From DASXKD01 sp963734725 (lineage in GTDB: Bacteria; Actinomycetota; Actinomycetes; Streptosporangiales; Streptosporangiaceae), in contig CAVTIX010000015.1 of the NCBI GenBank assembly GCA_963734725.1, forward strand, positions 62,001 to 126,000: a DNA stretch of 64,000 bases. Direction: 5' to 3'. Shown here piece after piece: positions 1 through 8,713 of the stretch; positions within the stretch are counted from its first letter, which is position 1, and the number at the start of each line of letters is the position of its first letter. The translations under genes were made by a program, and so were the position numbers. The notes beneath the pieces were generated by a model. The model searched no databases. It saw only the letters and a list, made by a program, of their open reading frames with translations, and was not told the DNA's origin.

Positions 1-735
1 CAGGGCGCGGCTGAAGCGGGCGCCCCGGGCCCAGGTTTTTTCGGTAAGAACGGCGCCAGCCAGGACCACCATGGCGATCACGTTCATCAGCCCGAAAGCA
101 ACCAGGAGCGCCATCAGGGCCCAGCAGCAGGCCAGGCAGAATGTGCCGTGGTAGAGCCCGGCCCGCAGGTCACGGGTTCGGCCCCGGTAGGCGCCGAGCT
201 TGAGCATGAATCCGAGCGGCGAGCGGCAGCGGGCCAGGCACCGGTCCTTCAGCGGGGTGAGCTGGTAGGCGCCGCAGGCGGCGAAGATAGCCACCGCCGC
301 CGCGGTCGCCGCGGCGGGGTGGCCTCCCGCGAGCCGGCCGGCGAGCCACGCCAGCCCATAGGCGGGCAGGGCCGCCAGGGTCCACACGATCAGGTAGCCG
401 GAAGCGAACGCACCTAGCCGGGAGCTACGGCCATCGGTGAAGGTGCGCGAGTACAGCGACGCGAACGGCGCCGCCGAGGGCAGCATCATCGCGGCCATCA
501 TCAGCGCCCAGACGGCGGCAAATGAACCGGCACCCAGGCCCATGGTCCCGGGCATCGAGCCCATATCGCGGGCCAGCAGCACCACGCCGGCCCATGCGCC
601 AGCGGCCGCGACCAGCAGCAGCGAGGCCGACGGCGTCAGCTGCCGCAGACTGGGCGCCGCCGGGGCTGATCCGCCCGCGCGGCCTCGCGCGTCCGCCGGA
701 CCCGTCGCCGGGCCGGTCATTGCGTCGCTGTTCAT
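1..735 (-). CDS. DUF2182 family integral membrane protein, C-terminus cut by window edge
   Basis: Reads from ATG at 735 leftward off the window with no stop, so at least 245 residues are present. The translation is strongly hydrophobic with several membrane segments. It carries the family's hallmark Met-rich stretch (MMAAMMLPS), a later CLARC segment and a CLACCWALM segment, which match DUF2182, predicted metal-binding membrane proteins of unknown biochemical role. Such genes often sit beside a DUF1326 gene; none is seen here, but the downstream side is outside the window. Start chosen at the first in-frame ATG, with a weak GA-rich stretch upstream. Family assignment rests on the motifs; function is unknown. 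Confidence 0.75.
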   Translation of the reverse strand, partial: MNSDAMTGPATGPADARGRAGGSAPAAPSLRQLTPSASLLLVAAAGAWAGVVLLARDMGSMPGTMGLGAGSFAAVWALMMAAMMLPSAAPFASLYSRTFTDGRSSRLGAFASGYLIVWTLAALPAYGLAWLAGRLAGGHPAAATAAAVAIFAACGAYQLTPLKDRCLARCRSPLGFMLKLGAYRGRTRDLRAGLYHGTFCLACCWALMALLVAFGLMNVIAMVVLAGAVLTEKTWARGARFSRAL

Positions 736-906
736 GTCGCCTGCTCTCACTGTTTGCTGTGAAGGATGATGGCCTGACCCGCGCCGCCGGTCCGGCTCCG
801 CCCCGGATCGGAGCCGGCTGGGCGGGGATCAGCGCGGCCGCGCCGGTCCTATCTGAGCTGCAGGTCTGGCCCGGGGGCGCAACTTCAGGTCACGTTCTTC
901 CCCGGC

Positions 907-2325
907 CTATGGGCTGGGCTCGCTGGCCGGCTGGATGTTCTGGTTGATGTGGAACGTGTTGTCGGGGTCGTAACGGTGCTTGACCTGGGCGAGCCGGTCG
1001 TAGTTGACGCGGTAGGACGCTTTGACCCGCTCCTGGCCCTCGTCCATCAGGAAGTTCACGTAGGCTCCGCCGGCCGAGGTCGGGTGCAGTTCCTGCCAGT
1101 AGTCCCTGGCCCATTGCGAGATGAGGCCGGCGTTGGCCGGGTCGGGGTCGACGCCCGCGATGATGCCGGCCCAGCCGCCGTCCCGGTAGGCGAAGGCCGT
1201 CGCCTCCTCCGGCACGCGGCTGGCGGCGCCGTCGATGGGGTACATGTGCATGGTGGAGTGGCCGGTCGGCAGCCGCACACCGTACTTGACGTGCACCTTG
1301 ATCGCCTCATCGGAGATCTCGTTGAAGAAGTCGGCCCGCCAGTACCACTGCAGCCCGGCCGGGTAAAGGGCGTCGAACGCGGTCTGCAGCACGTTGAACG
1401 GCATCGGCTGCAAGCCGACCACCAGCGGCGAGCCGAACGTCCTGACCGGCTCGAGCACCGCGTCGGCCCGGTCATGCGAGCCGGTGTAGCACCAGACGAT
1501 GCCGCACGTCTTGCGGCCCCACAGCTCCTCGGGGAACGGCGGCGCGGGCGGGATGGTGAGCAGCGCGATCCAGCCGCTCAGCTCCTCCGGCAGCGATGGC
1601 AGCAGCTCCCGGTACCAGCGCATCACCTCGGCGGTATCGGCGAAGTCGTACAGCACCGGGCCGCCGATGATCGTGCCGTGGTCGCCGATGTCGTGGCAGC
1701 GGAAGGTGAACGAGGTGACGATGCCGAAGTTCCCGCCCCCGCCGCGCAGCGCCCAGAACAGGTCGGGGTGGGAGTGCTCGCTGGTGGTGACGAAGGTGCC
1801 GTCGGCGAGCACGACGTCGGCGGCCAGCAGGTTATCCACGGTGAGGCCGAAGCGCCGGGACAGGTAGCCGATGCCGCCGCCAAGTGTCAGGCCGGCCACG
1901 CCGGTGGACCCGAGGAACCCGGAGGGGGTGGCCATGCCGAACGCCACGGTCGCGTGGTCGACATCGCCCCAGGTGCATCCGGCGTCGGCGCGGACGGTGT
2001 GGTTCTCCGGGCTGACCGTGGTGCTGCGCAACAGCGACAGATCGATGACCAGCGCGCCATCGCCTACCCCCAGCCCAGCCGCGCTGTGACCGCCGCCGCG
2101 GACGGCGATCTCCACACCGTGCTCGCGGGCGAACCGCACGCAGCTGATCACATCGGCGGTGTCCCGGCACCGCGTGATCGCAGCCGGGCGCTTGTCGACC
2201 ATGCCGTTGTAGACTGCCCGCGCCTCCTCGTACCCGGGATCTCCCGGCACGATCAGGTCACCCCGCACGGCGGCGGCCAGCTCGTGGAACGGCTTAATGG
2301 CGATGTCGGCTGATGTCGTGGTCAC
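907..2325 (-). CDS. FAD-binding oxidoreductase, berberine-bridge-enzyme type
   Basis: 472 residues, full length for the FAD_binding_4 plus BBE family. The N-terminal FAD domain contains RGGGHS with His80, the residue that covalently links FAD in this family. A GLTLGGGIGYL stretch follows where bicovalent members have a Cys, so only the single His linkage is expected. The C-terminal BBE segment ends with NYDRLAQVKHRYDP and NTFHINQNI. These enzymes oxidise alcohols, amines or ring systems with O2; the substrate cannot be predicted. GTG start at 2325 with a GGGGA-type ribosome site. The gene is divergent from the TetR gene at 2411 across an 85-bp gap with operator-like palindromes, so it is probably that regulator's target. 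Confidence 0.88.
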   Translation of the reverse strand: MTTTSADIAIKPFHELAAAVRGDLIVPGDPGYEEARAVYNGMVDKRPAAITRCRDTADVISCVRFAREHGVEIAVRGGGHSAAGLGVGDGALVIDLSLLRSTTVSPENHTVRADAGCTWGDVDHATVAFGMATPSGFLGSTGVAGLTLGGGIGYLSRRFGLTVDNLLAADVVLADGTFVTTSEHSHPDLFWALRGGGGNFGIVTSFTFRCHDIGDHGTIIGGPVLYDFADTAEVMRWYRELLPSLPEELSGWIALLTIPPAPPFPEELWGRKTCGIVWCYTGSHDRADAVLEPVRTFGSPLVVGLQPMPFNVLQTAFDALYPAGLQWYWRADFFNEISDEAIKVHVKYGVRLPTGHSTMHMYPIDGAASRVPEEATAFAYRDGGWAGIIAGVDPDPANAGLISQWARDYWQELHPTSAGGAYVNFLMDEGQERVKASYRVNYDRLAQVKHRYDPDNTFHINQNIQPASEPSP

Positions 2326-2352
2326 TGCTTTCCCCTCGTATAACGTCTAGAA

Positions 2353-2401
2353 ATAGCACGATCGTTCGCGCTAAATTGAACAGTACGACCGGTCGTGCTA
2401 T
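2353..2401. promoter_or_regulatory. Divergent operator region between oxidoreductase and TetR genes
   Basis: The 85-bp intergenic region holds a perfect 12-bp palindrome ACGACCGGTCGT (2385-2396). A second related box, centred on CGATCG, lies near 2358-2370. An outer inverted repeat ATAGCACGA / TCGTGCTAT spans 2353-2361 and 2393-2401. Palindromes between a TetR gene and its divergent neighbour are the usual autoregulatory operator arrangement. Binding itself is inferred. Confidence 0.6.
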
Positions 2402-2410
2402 CTTGTCAAC

Positions 2411-3067
2411 ATGACGAGCGGCACCGTGACACAACGCGATCGTGCGCAGCGGCGGCCCCGCGCGGACGGGGAACGCACCCGCAGCGCCATCCTGCGCACC
2501 GCCGCCTCGCTGGCCACCATCGACGGGCTGGAGGGCCTCTCGATTGGGCACTTGGCCGCGGCGACCGGCATGAGCAAAAGCGGCCTGTACGCGCACTTCG
2601 GCTCCAAGCAGGAACTCCAGCTGGCCACCGTCGAGGAGGCAGACCGGATCTTCCAGGACGAAGTCGTGCAGCCCGCCCTGGCGGCTCCCCCCGGCCGGGC
2701 CCAGCTCGTCGCGGTCTGCGAGGCGTTCTTCGACTACCTGCAGCGCCGCACCTTCCCCGGCGGCTGCTTCTTCGCCGCGGCGGCACTGGAGATGGGCACC
2801 CGCCCCGGGCCGGTCAAGAAACGGGTCGCGGCCCTGCAGGCCGGGTTCGACGCGCTGATCCGGGGCTTCGCGGCCACCGCGCTCGAGCAGCACGAGCTTC
2901 CCGCCCGCGAGGACCCCGACCGGCTGGCCTTCGAGCTGCACGGGATCATGCTGGCCGCTGACACCAGCTTCGTCCTGCACGACGACCCCGCGGTCCTGAA
3001 CCTGGCCCGGCAGATCGTCCGCCAGCGGCTAGGACTCGGCAACGGCGGAAACACCAGCGAACGGTGA
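2411..3067 (+). CDS. TetR/AcrR family transcriptional regulator
   Basis: 218 residues. The N-terminal TetR DNA-binding domain spans about residues 22-70, with the helix-turn-helix around IGHLAAATGMSKSGLYAHFGSK, continuing into SKQEL. The C-terminal ligand domain contains FPGGCFFAAAALEMG, typical of a TetR subgroup that represses a divergent oxidoreductase or transporter. The ATG at 2411 lies just after the operator palindromes, which suggests autorepression and control of the flavin oxidoreductase gene. Ligand unknown. Confidence 0.88.
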   Translation: MTSGTVTQRDRAQRRPRADGERTRSAILRTAASLATIDGLEGLSIGHLAAATGMSKSGLYAHFGSKQELQLATVEEADRIFQDEVVQPALAAPPGRAQLVAVCEAFFDYLQRRTFPGGCFFAAAALEMGTRPGPVKKRVAALQAGFDALIRGFAATALEQHELPAREDPDRLAFELHGIMLAADTSFVLHDDPAVLNLARQIVRQRLGLGNGGNTSER

Positions 3068-3540
3068 CGTCGCGGCCCCGGCCCTGCGAAGCCCGCCGGG
3101 ACAAGGAACACCCGGGCACCTGCGCTCGCCCGCCGCCAAGCCGTGAGCCCACGCCGCCACCCATAAGCTCCCGGTATGGCGTTCGACGCGATCGGCGCTG
3201 TCCCGTGTGAATCCGTCCAACAATTGGGCGGGACTGCGCGCCCAGCCCAAGCCAAGGCACAATCACGCGGCCTAAACATCGGGCGCGGGTCCCAGATCCG
3301 GATCGCCGGCTAGCGCCTACTCAACCGCTAGCCGATGGCCAGTACGGCATCCGGATCATCCTGGTCGGTCCGGCCGCTAACCGCGGCGGCTACGGCCAGG
3401 CATGCCGCGCCGGCCCGCAGCCGAAAGTACCGCAGGCCGCCCGCGCGGGTACCAGGCCCGGACTTGATCACGCTGCTCCCGTGCACTGCATCAACTACCT
3501 GGGCTCCTGCGCTGGAGCCAAGATCTTCCCGGTACGGCGC
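3068..3540. other. 473-bp stretch without a convincing gene
   Basis: Open frames here have no recognisable domains and no good ribosome-binding sites. I see no repeat, tRNA or strong terminator. Confidence 0.5.
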
Positions 3541-3747
3541 ATGGCGGGGAAGATGGACCAGGTCACCCTGGCGCTGGAGCAGCGGCTACGCGTGGAGACC
3601 AGCGCCCGGCTGCGTTCGGGGATGCACTACCCGGAGCGATGGGATCCGTTCTTCAAGGACTTCATGACCCTGGCCGACCTCTACCACTACCCGACCCAGC
3701 ACTTCGGCTTCCATCAGCGGCAACTCACACTCAGCCAGCCTGAGTGA
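3541..3747 (+). CDS. Small protein or 3' gene fragment, possibly a DinB-like tail
   Basis: 68 residues from the ATG at 3541; the frame stays open upstream to 3481. The sequence is protein-like (RVETSARLRSGMHYPERWDP, then a stretch ending HFGFHQRQLTL). The HxxxHxRQL ending resembles the last metal-ligand helix of DinB-superfamily proteins, which are usually about 160 residues. This could therefore be the tail of a decayed gene. There is no clear ribosome site. Treat as a fragment of uncertain family. Confidence 0.33.
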   Translation: MAGKMDQVTLALEQRLRVETSARLRSGMHYPERWDPFFKDFMTLADLYHYPTQHFGFHQRQLTLSQPE

Positions 3748-3980
3748 CACCGCCCTGGGCGCTGACGCCGCCGGCGACCTGACCGAACGCCGGGGCAGCC
3801 CAGCAACCGCCAACCGCCACGAGCGCGCCAGGCGCGGTGCCGGCGGGACCTGGAATACCCCGGGTTATAGCTCAGACGGCCATCTATCTATCCGACTCGG
3901 GCGGGAGGTGCCGCCAGATGAACCCGGCTGTGATCTCCGGGCTGCTGGCCGGCTATGGGATCGCCATTCCGGTCAGCGCA

Positions 3981-5393
3981 TCAGCCGACCGCCCCCTCCA
4001 TTTGCAGCTCGATGAGCCGGTTCAGTTCGAGGGCGTATTCCATCGGCAGTTCGCGGGCGATCGGCTCCACGAAGCCGCGGACGATGGTGGCGGCCGCCTC
4101 GTCCTCGGTCATGCCGCGGCTCATCAGGTAGAAGAGCTGGTCCTCGGAGATCTTGGAAACGCTGGCCTCGTGCCCCATCTCCACGTCGTCCTCGCGGACG
4201 TCCACGTAGGGGTAGGTGTCGGACCGGCTGACGGTGTCCACCAGCAGCGCGTCGCACTTGACGGTCGACTTGGAATGCGCCGCGCCCTCCTGGACCTGGA
4301 CCAGGCCGCGGTAGGAGGTCCGCCCGCCGGACCGGGCCACCGACTTGGAGATGATCTGGGAGGAGGTGTTCGGCGCGCAGTGCACCATCTTGGCGCCCGC
4401 GTCCTGGTGCTGGCCGGTCCCGGCGAACGCGACCGACAGCGTCTCGCCCCGGGCGTGCTCGCCCATCAGGTAGACGGCCGGGTACTTCATCGTGACCTTG
4501 GAGCCGATGTTGCCGTCGACCCACTCCATGCTCGCGCCCGCCTGCGCCACGGCCCGCTTGGTGACCAGGTTGTAGACGTTGTTCGACCAGTTCTGGATCG
4601 TGGTGTAGCGGCAGTGAGCGCCAGCCTTCACGATGATCTCGACGACCGCCGAATGCAGCGAGTCCGAGGAGTAGACCGGCGCGGTGCAGCCCTCGACGTA
4701 GTGCACGTAGGCGCCCTCGTCGACGATGATCAGGGTCCGCTCGAACTGGCCCATGTTCTCGGTGTTGATCCGGAAGTAGGCCTGCAGCGGGATCTCCACC
4801 CGCACGCCCTTCGGCACGTAGATGAAGGACCCGCCGGACCAGACCGCGGTGTTCAGCGCGGCGAACTTGTTGTCGCCGACCGGGATCACCGTGGCGAAAT
4901 ACTCACCGAACAGATCCGGGCGCTCCCGCAGCGCGGTGTCGGTGTCGGCGAAGACGACGCCCTTCTCCTCCAGGTCCTCGCGGATCTTGTGGTAGACGAC
5001 CTCCGACTCGTACTGCGCGGCGACGCCGGCGACCAGGCGCTGCTTTTCCGCCTCGGGGATGCCGAGCTTGTCGTAGGTGCTCTTGATGTCGGCGGGCAGG
5101 TCGTCCCAGCTCGCCGCCTGCTTCTCGGTCGACCGGACGAAGTACTTGATGTTCTCGAAATCGATGCCGGTCAGGTCCGCGCCCCAGCCGGGCATCGGCT
5201 TGCGGCGGAACAGCTTGAGGCCTTTCAACCGCAGCTCCAGCATCCATTCCGGCTCGTTCTTCCGGGCCGAGATGTCACGCACGACCTCCTCGGACAGGCC
5301 GCGGCGCGCGGACGCGCCAGCCGTGTCGGAGTCGGCCCAGCCGAACTTGTATCGGTCAAGCCCCTCAAGCTCGGGGTGCGAGATCGTCGTCAT
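3981..5393 (-). CDS. sufB: Fe-S cluster assembly scaffold protein SufB (stand-alone copy)
   Basis: 470 residues, full length for SufB. The beta-helix core runs from about residue 150 to 420. It includes SGGSFIYVPKGVRVEIP, the ENMGQFERTLI stretch, and the conserved Cys380 in STVKCDALL, which corresponds to the functional Cys of the SufB/SufD core. SufB works with SufC and SufD to build Fe-S clusters using sulfur from SufS/SufE or SufU. None of those partners lies within the window; the only companion is the regulator at 5390-5755, whose stop overlaps this ATG by 4 bp (ATGA type). This suggests a second, separately regulated SufB, but loss of a larger operon is also possible. Confidence 0.93.
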   Translation of the reverse strand: MTTISHPELEGLDRYKFGWADSDTAGASARRGLSEEVVRDISARKNEPEWMLELRLKGLKLFRRKPMPGWGADLTGIDFENIKYFVRSTEKQAASWDDLPADIKSTYDKLGIPEAEKQRLVAGVAAQYESEVVYHKIREDLEEKGVVFADTDTALRERPDLFGEYFATVIPVGDNKFAALNTAVWSGGSFIYVPKGVRVEIPLQAYFRINTENMGQFERTLIIVDEGAYVHYVEGCTAPVYSSDSLHSAVVEIIVKAGAHCRYTTIQNWSNNVYNLVTKRAVAQAGASMEWVDGNIGSKVTMKYPAVYLMGEHARGETLSVAFAGTGQHQDAGAKMVHCAPNTSSQIISKSVARSGGRTSYRGLVQVQEGAAHSKSTVKCDALLVDTVSRSDTYPYVDVREDDVEMGHEASVSKISEDQLFYLMSRGMTEDEAAATIVRGFVEPIARELPMEYALELNRLIELQMEGAVG

Positions 5394-5755
5394 ACAGAGA
5401 TTCCTCCGGACTCAGTGGTTGTTGCGTCGGCTGCGGCGACGGCCTCAGGCGGGTTTCCTCTGGCCGGCTGTTTCCCCGCGCTGGCGCCCGCGAGGAGGGC
5501 GAGGACTTCGCCGATGGCGAGTTGCTGGCTGGCGGGTTCGTGCGGCGGGAGGTGGGCCTGGATCTGGTAGCGGTTGCGGCGGCCGTCTTTCCGCTTGACG
5601 GCGTAGCCGGCCGCGGCCAGGTCGGTGACGATGCCGTAGGCGCTGCGCTCGGTGATGCCCAGGCTGGCCGCGATGTCGCGCAGCCGCACCCCCGGGTCAT
5701 GGGCGATGCACAGCAGGACCCGGCCGTGCTTGCTCAGGAAGCTCCAGCCCGCCAT
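5390..5755 (-). CDS. Winged helix-turn-helix regulator upstream of sufB
   Basis: 121 residues. A winged-helix domain occupies about residues 5-70 (LLCIAHDPGVRLRDIAASLG, then ITERSAYGIVTDLAAAGY and the basic wing VKRKDGRRNRYQ), resembling MarR/LexA-type wHTH proteins. No Cys ligands for an Fe-S cluster are visible, unlike classical SufR. The C-terminal 50 residues are Ala/Pro rich and probably disordered. The gene is translationally coupled to sufB. It has an AT-rich near-palindrome at 5778-5795 just upstream of its start, a likely autoregulatory site. Confidence 0.75.
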   Translation of the reverse strand: MAGWSFLSKHGRVLLCIAHDPGVRLRDIAASLGITERSAYGIVTDLAAAGYAVKRKDGRRNRYQIQAHLPPHEPASQQLAIGEVLALLAGASAGKQPARGNPPEAVAAADATTTESGGISV

Positions 5756-5777
5756 GCCTCAAATACTACCACAAATT

Positions 5778-5795
5778 CTAGAAATATATTACTAG
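5778..5795. promoter_or_regulatory. AT-rich near-palindrome CTAG-N10-CTAG upstream of the wHTH-sufB pair
   Basis: CTAGAAATATATTACTAG lies about 23 bp upstream of the regulator's ATG, in very AT-rich DNA for this genome. A closely related 18-mer occurs at 15011-15028, upstream of an unrelated small membrane-protein gene. This is consistent with a shared operator; binding is inferred. Confidence 0.5.
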
Positions 5796-6148
5796 TTTTT
5801 CACTACCTGCGTACGGTGGGGAGCAGGCGCTGCCGGTACCCGCTGATCAGGCCATTCGCCCGGGGGGTGATCTGACCGGGGTCTTGATGATCGGCATGCT
5901 GTTGCCGCGCCGGCGTCCCGGGGTTGCTCATGGAGTAGCGTCGGTGCTGAGAGGCTCGGTGGTCCGGGTCCGGAAGGGCGTTAAGTCCAGTCCCTGCTGG
6001 CGCTTTCCTGGGGCGAAGGAGGCAGCAGGTGGGCGGTCGTGGTCGGGTCATGTGCAGTACGCCGGACTCTTGCCGGGGATCGTGTCGCTGAGATGCCAGG
6101 CGACAGGCTACACCGGATTCTGGCCGCGTTCTCGGCGGGCGGAGGCGC

Positions 6149-6481
6149 GCCCTGAACCTGCTCAGCGTCACCCGGGCCCCAATGGAGGAGGCGGACGTCA
6201 TCGTCGCCCGGGCCTTCGCCGACCTCGCCACCCTGTCCATCGTGCAGCACCGCGCCAGCGCCGAGGCCCAGCGCCTGAACGAGCAGCTTTCCGACGCCCT
6301 GACCAGCCGGGTGGTGATCGAGCAGGCCAAAGGCGTGATCTCAGAACGCGCCGACGTCGATCTGGCCGAGGCCTTCTCCCGGCTGCGGGCCTACGCCCGC
6401 AACCGCAACCTCCGCCTCACCGATGTCGCCCGGGCCGCCATCGACGGCACCCTCGACCCGCTGGCCTGGGCCGCCGAATAA
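6149..6481 (+). pseudogene. GAF-ANTAR regulator, C-terminal remnant
   Basis: The frame encodes the end of a GAF domain (ALNLLSV, then MEEADVIVARAFADLATLSI) followed by a full ANTAR RNA-binding domain (about residues 45-100: VVIEQAKGVISERADVDLAE, then AFSRLRAYARNRNLRLTDVA). Normal GAF-ANTAR proteins are about 230-250 residues; here most of the GAF domain upstream is missing or scrambled. The ATG at 6182 could still yield a 99-residue ANTAR protein, but no good ribosome site is seen. Most likely a decayed antiterminator-type regulator. Confidence 0.6.
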
Positions 6482-7098
6482 CGATTACGCGGTTCGGTGG
6501 CGGACCGCCCCCGCGATCTGGCTGGGGCGTCCCGAACCAGTTCTGGGCGACCCCGGCCGCCACGCAATCGATCCCGCTTGGCGTCGCCGGCACCGCAACT
6601 GGCCGCTGGGGGGCGGCCTGGGCGGACGGCTATGCCGGACGAGACGGCCAGTGGTAGCCACGGTTCGATCCGCAGAACGTCGACCCGGGAGGGGCCGGTC
6701 TTTGCGTGAACGCTGGGAATGTGGGACCTGCTGGCTCTGCGCACCGCCCTGGTCCTGGCCCAGGTCCACCATCGACGCCGACCGCGTTGACCAGATGTGC
6801 GCCCAGTCAGCAGCGCAGTCAGCCCGACGCCCAGTCAACTGGCCAGCGGCGCATCGCATCCCCACGGCGCGCCGCTGGCTGATCTGCACGCTGTACGCCG
6901 CGTGCGTTCGCTGGTCCGCCGCGCGCGCTCGCTGCCACGGACACCCGGTCACTGAACCATGGTCACCGGGCCGGATGGTGGCCTTCGGTTCGCCATGGCT
7001 ATCGCTATGCATCACTGTCAAGCGGCCCCCGCCGAGGCGTGAGTGCGCCCGGCGGGGGCCTAGCTCCCATCCCCCCGCCAAACCGAGAGGACGAGACC
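6482..7098. other. 617-bp stretch without a convincing gene
   Basis: Several overlapping open frames exist on both strands, but all are composition-driven and lack domains or ribosome sites. No RNA gene or clear repeat is seen. Confidence 0.5.
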
Positions 7099-7230
7099 AT
7101 GCAAGACACCGTAGACCAGGCCCACAGTGCAATGCCCGGCACCCTCGCCGACATCAGCGAGGATGCACGCGGGGCCGTGTGTGGCCACGGTTGGGCCGGA
7201 CAGCCGAGCATGGGTGTGCTCGTTCTCTAA
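7099..7230 (+). CDS. Possible 43-residue peptide of unknown function
   Basis: An ATG at 7099 is preceded by GAGAGGA at suitable spacing. The frame encodes 43 residues (MQDTVDQAHSAMPGTLADIS at the start) and stops at 7230. No family is recognised. The only support is the good ribosome site. Confidence 0.3.
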   Translation: MQDTVDQAHSAMPGTLADISEDARGAVCGHGWAGQPSMGVLVL

Positions 7231-7296
7231 AGCCACGTGAAGCCGGAGCCCGGCGCGGCGCTGGCGCGGATTCGCCGGGCCGCGGCCTGGTCTTGG

Positions 7297-8037
7297 TCAG
7301 CGGCGGGGTCGGCGGCCGCTTCGGCGCGCTGTTTGGATGCCGGCGAGGAGGGTGTTGAGGCTGGCGGTGAATCGCTGGTCGCGGTTGCCGGTCCAGATGT
7401 GCTCGCCGAGGGCGGCCAGGGCGGGGAAGCGGTCGGCTGGCAATGACCGGAAGAACGTGTGCAGCTGGTGCCTGGTCGCGGTGTCGTTGACGCGCTGCTC
7501 GTTGGTGGTGGTGCGGTCGCTGAGCGCGAAACCCAGGGTGTAGTCGTAGATCAGGGAGAACGCCAGGGCGGTCTGCCGGGGGCGCAGGCCGGCGGCCTGC
7601 AGCGGTTCCAGGAACGCCTCGGCCAGGGCGAGGGAGTGCGGCCCGAGGGGGTCGCGGGTCTTGAGCAGCCCGGCGACGCCGGGATGGTCTTCCAGCACCG
7701 CGCGCAGCCGGTGCGCGAGCACTGTGACCTGCTCGGCCCAGGCGAGGGCGTGGCCGGGCTGGCAGTCGACCTCGGCCAGCACCCCGTCCACGACGAGGTC
7801 AAGGAGCTGCTCCTTGCTGCGCACGTGCCGGTACAGGGCGGCGGGGACCACGCCAAGGCGGGTGGCGAGGGCGCGCATGCTCAGGGCGCCCGCGCCGTCG
7901 GCGCTGATGACTGTGAGCGCCTCGGCGACCACCCTTTCGCGGGTAAGCGTGCGGCCGGGACTGTCACCGGCGTCGGGGGGGCTGAACCACAACAGTCGCT
8001 GGGCCGTGTCGGCGGCTGCCTGCGACCGGTTCGCCAT
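7297..8037 (-). CDS. TetR family regulator (tetracycline-repressor-like C-terminus)
   Basis: 246 residues from the ATG at 8037, which has a GGAGG site 5-6 bp upstream. The DNA-binding domain spans about residues 30-78 (ALSMRALATRLGVVPAALYR, then HVRSKEQLLDLVVDGV). The long C-terminal domain is of the TetR_C type. The gene is divergent from the hsp20 gene at 8188, with three related boxes between the starts, so this protein probably represses both itself and hsp20. The inducer is unknown. The frame is open further upstream, but the ribosome site and operator position favour 8037. Confidence 0.87.
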   Translation of the reverse strand: MANRSQAAADTAQRLLWFSPPDAGDSPGRTLTRERVVAEALTVISADGAGALSMRALATRLGVVPAALYRHVRSKEQLLDLVVDGVLAEVDCQPGHALAWAEQVTVLAHRLRAVLEDHPGVAGLLKTRDPLGPHSLALAEAFLEPLQAAGLRPRQTALAFSLIYDYTLGFALSDRTTTNEQRVNDTATRHQLHTFFRSLPADRFPALAALGEHIWTGNRDQRFTASLNTLLAGIQTARRSGRRPRR

Positions 8038-8064
8038 GTCTGCCTCCAGGTGCCGGATTTGACT

Positions 8065-8121
8065 GTGAACATAGTTCACTATACTGTGAACATAGTTAAC
8101 TCGGAAGCGAATGTCGTTCAC
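8065..8121. promoter_or_regulatory. Three operator boxes at 21-bp spacing between tetR and hsp20
   Basis: Box 1 GTGAACATAGTTCAC (8065-8079) is a perfect dyad. Box 2 GTGAACATAGTTAAC (8086-8100) has one change, and box 3 GCGAATGTCGTTCAC (8107-8121) is degenerate. Centres at 8072, 8093 and 8114 are exactly 21 bp apart, two helical turns, so bound dimers would lie on one DNA face. A TTGACT (8059) and TATACT (8080) pair for hsp20 overlaps the boxes, though with a short 15-bp spacer. Repression by the adjacent TetR protein is inferred. Confidence 0.7.
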
Positions 8122-8187
8122 TCGAACCGCATTTTTTCCCGGGTCGCCCGGGCCGCCGGCCCGGCGAGACACGTGAGGGAGAACGAC

Positions 8188-8706
8188 ATGACAACCATGA
8201 CTAACTGGGACCTGTTCGAGGACCTGCGCAGCGGGCAGGATGAGCTGCTGCGGATGAACAGGGTGTATGGCCAGCGGCTGAGCCCGGCCGGCTATTTCGG
8301 CCAGTGGTTTGACCCCAGCGCGAGCATGCAGGCATGGGCTCCCGCGCTCGATATTTCCGAGCGCAAGGACGCCTATCTGATCACCGTGGAGCTGCCAGGT
8401 ATCAAGACCGCGGACGTGGAGATTATGTTCGAGGACAGCCTGCTGACCATCCAGGGCGAACGGCGCCCCGCGGACGACCCGGCCGCAGAGAAGGTCCACC
8501 GGGCTGAGCGCCGTTACGGCGCGTTCCGCCGGTTGATCACCTTGCCCCGCCACGTGCAGGCCGACGCCATCGAAGCCACAGCCCAGGACGGCGTTCTGCA
8601 GATCCTGGTGCCCAAGGCTCCGGAAGTGCACGCCAAGCGCATCCAGGTGCGGGCTGGCAAGGGCAAGACCGCAATAGCCGGAGCAGCCGTCAACAACGGC
8701 GCCTGA
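8188..8706 (+). CDS. Hsp20/alpha-crystallin family small heat-shock protein
   Basis: 172 residues. The alpha-crystallin domain runs from about residue 48 to 145: PALDISERKDAYLITVELPG, the ERRYGAFRRLITLP strand pair, and the family signature AQDGVLQILVPKA. The N-terminal arm is Met/Trp rich and the C-terminal tail short. It is an ATP-independent holdase chaperone that binds unfolding proteins in the cytoplasm as large oligomers. ATG at 8188 follows GAGGGAGA. The promoter region contains the triple TetR-type operator rather than an obvious HAIR or CIRCE element, so control by the divergent TetR regulator is likely. Confidence 0.93.
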   Translation: MTTMTNWDLFEDLRSGQDELLRMNRVYGQRLSPAGYFGQWFDPSASMQAWAPALDISERKDAYLITVELPGIKTADVEIMFEDSLLTIQGERRPADDPAAEKVHRAERRYGAFRRLITLPRHVQADAIEATAQDGVLQILVPKAPEVHAKRIQVRAGKGKTAIAGAAVNNGA

Positions 8707-8713
8707 CGCCGAG

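Noticed and set aside
949..2313. 454-codon open frame antisense to the FAD oxidoreductase
   Set aside because: Mirror frame of a real gene, without protein-like motifs.
3837..5570. 577-codon open frame antisense to sufB
   Set aside because: It lies opposite a confidently identified gene, shows GC-rich antisense composition (Val/Gly/Asp/Arg-rich), and has no domain or ribosome site.
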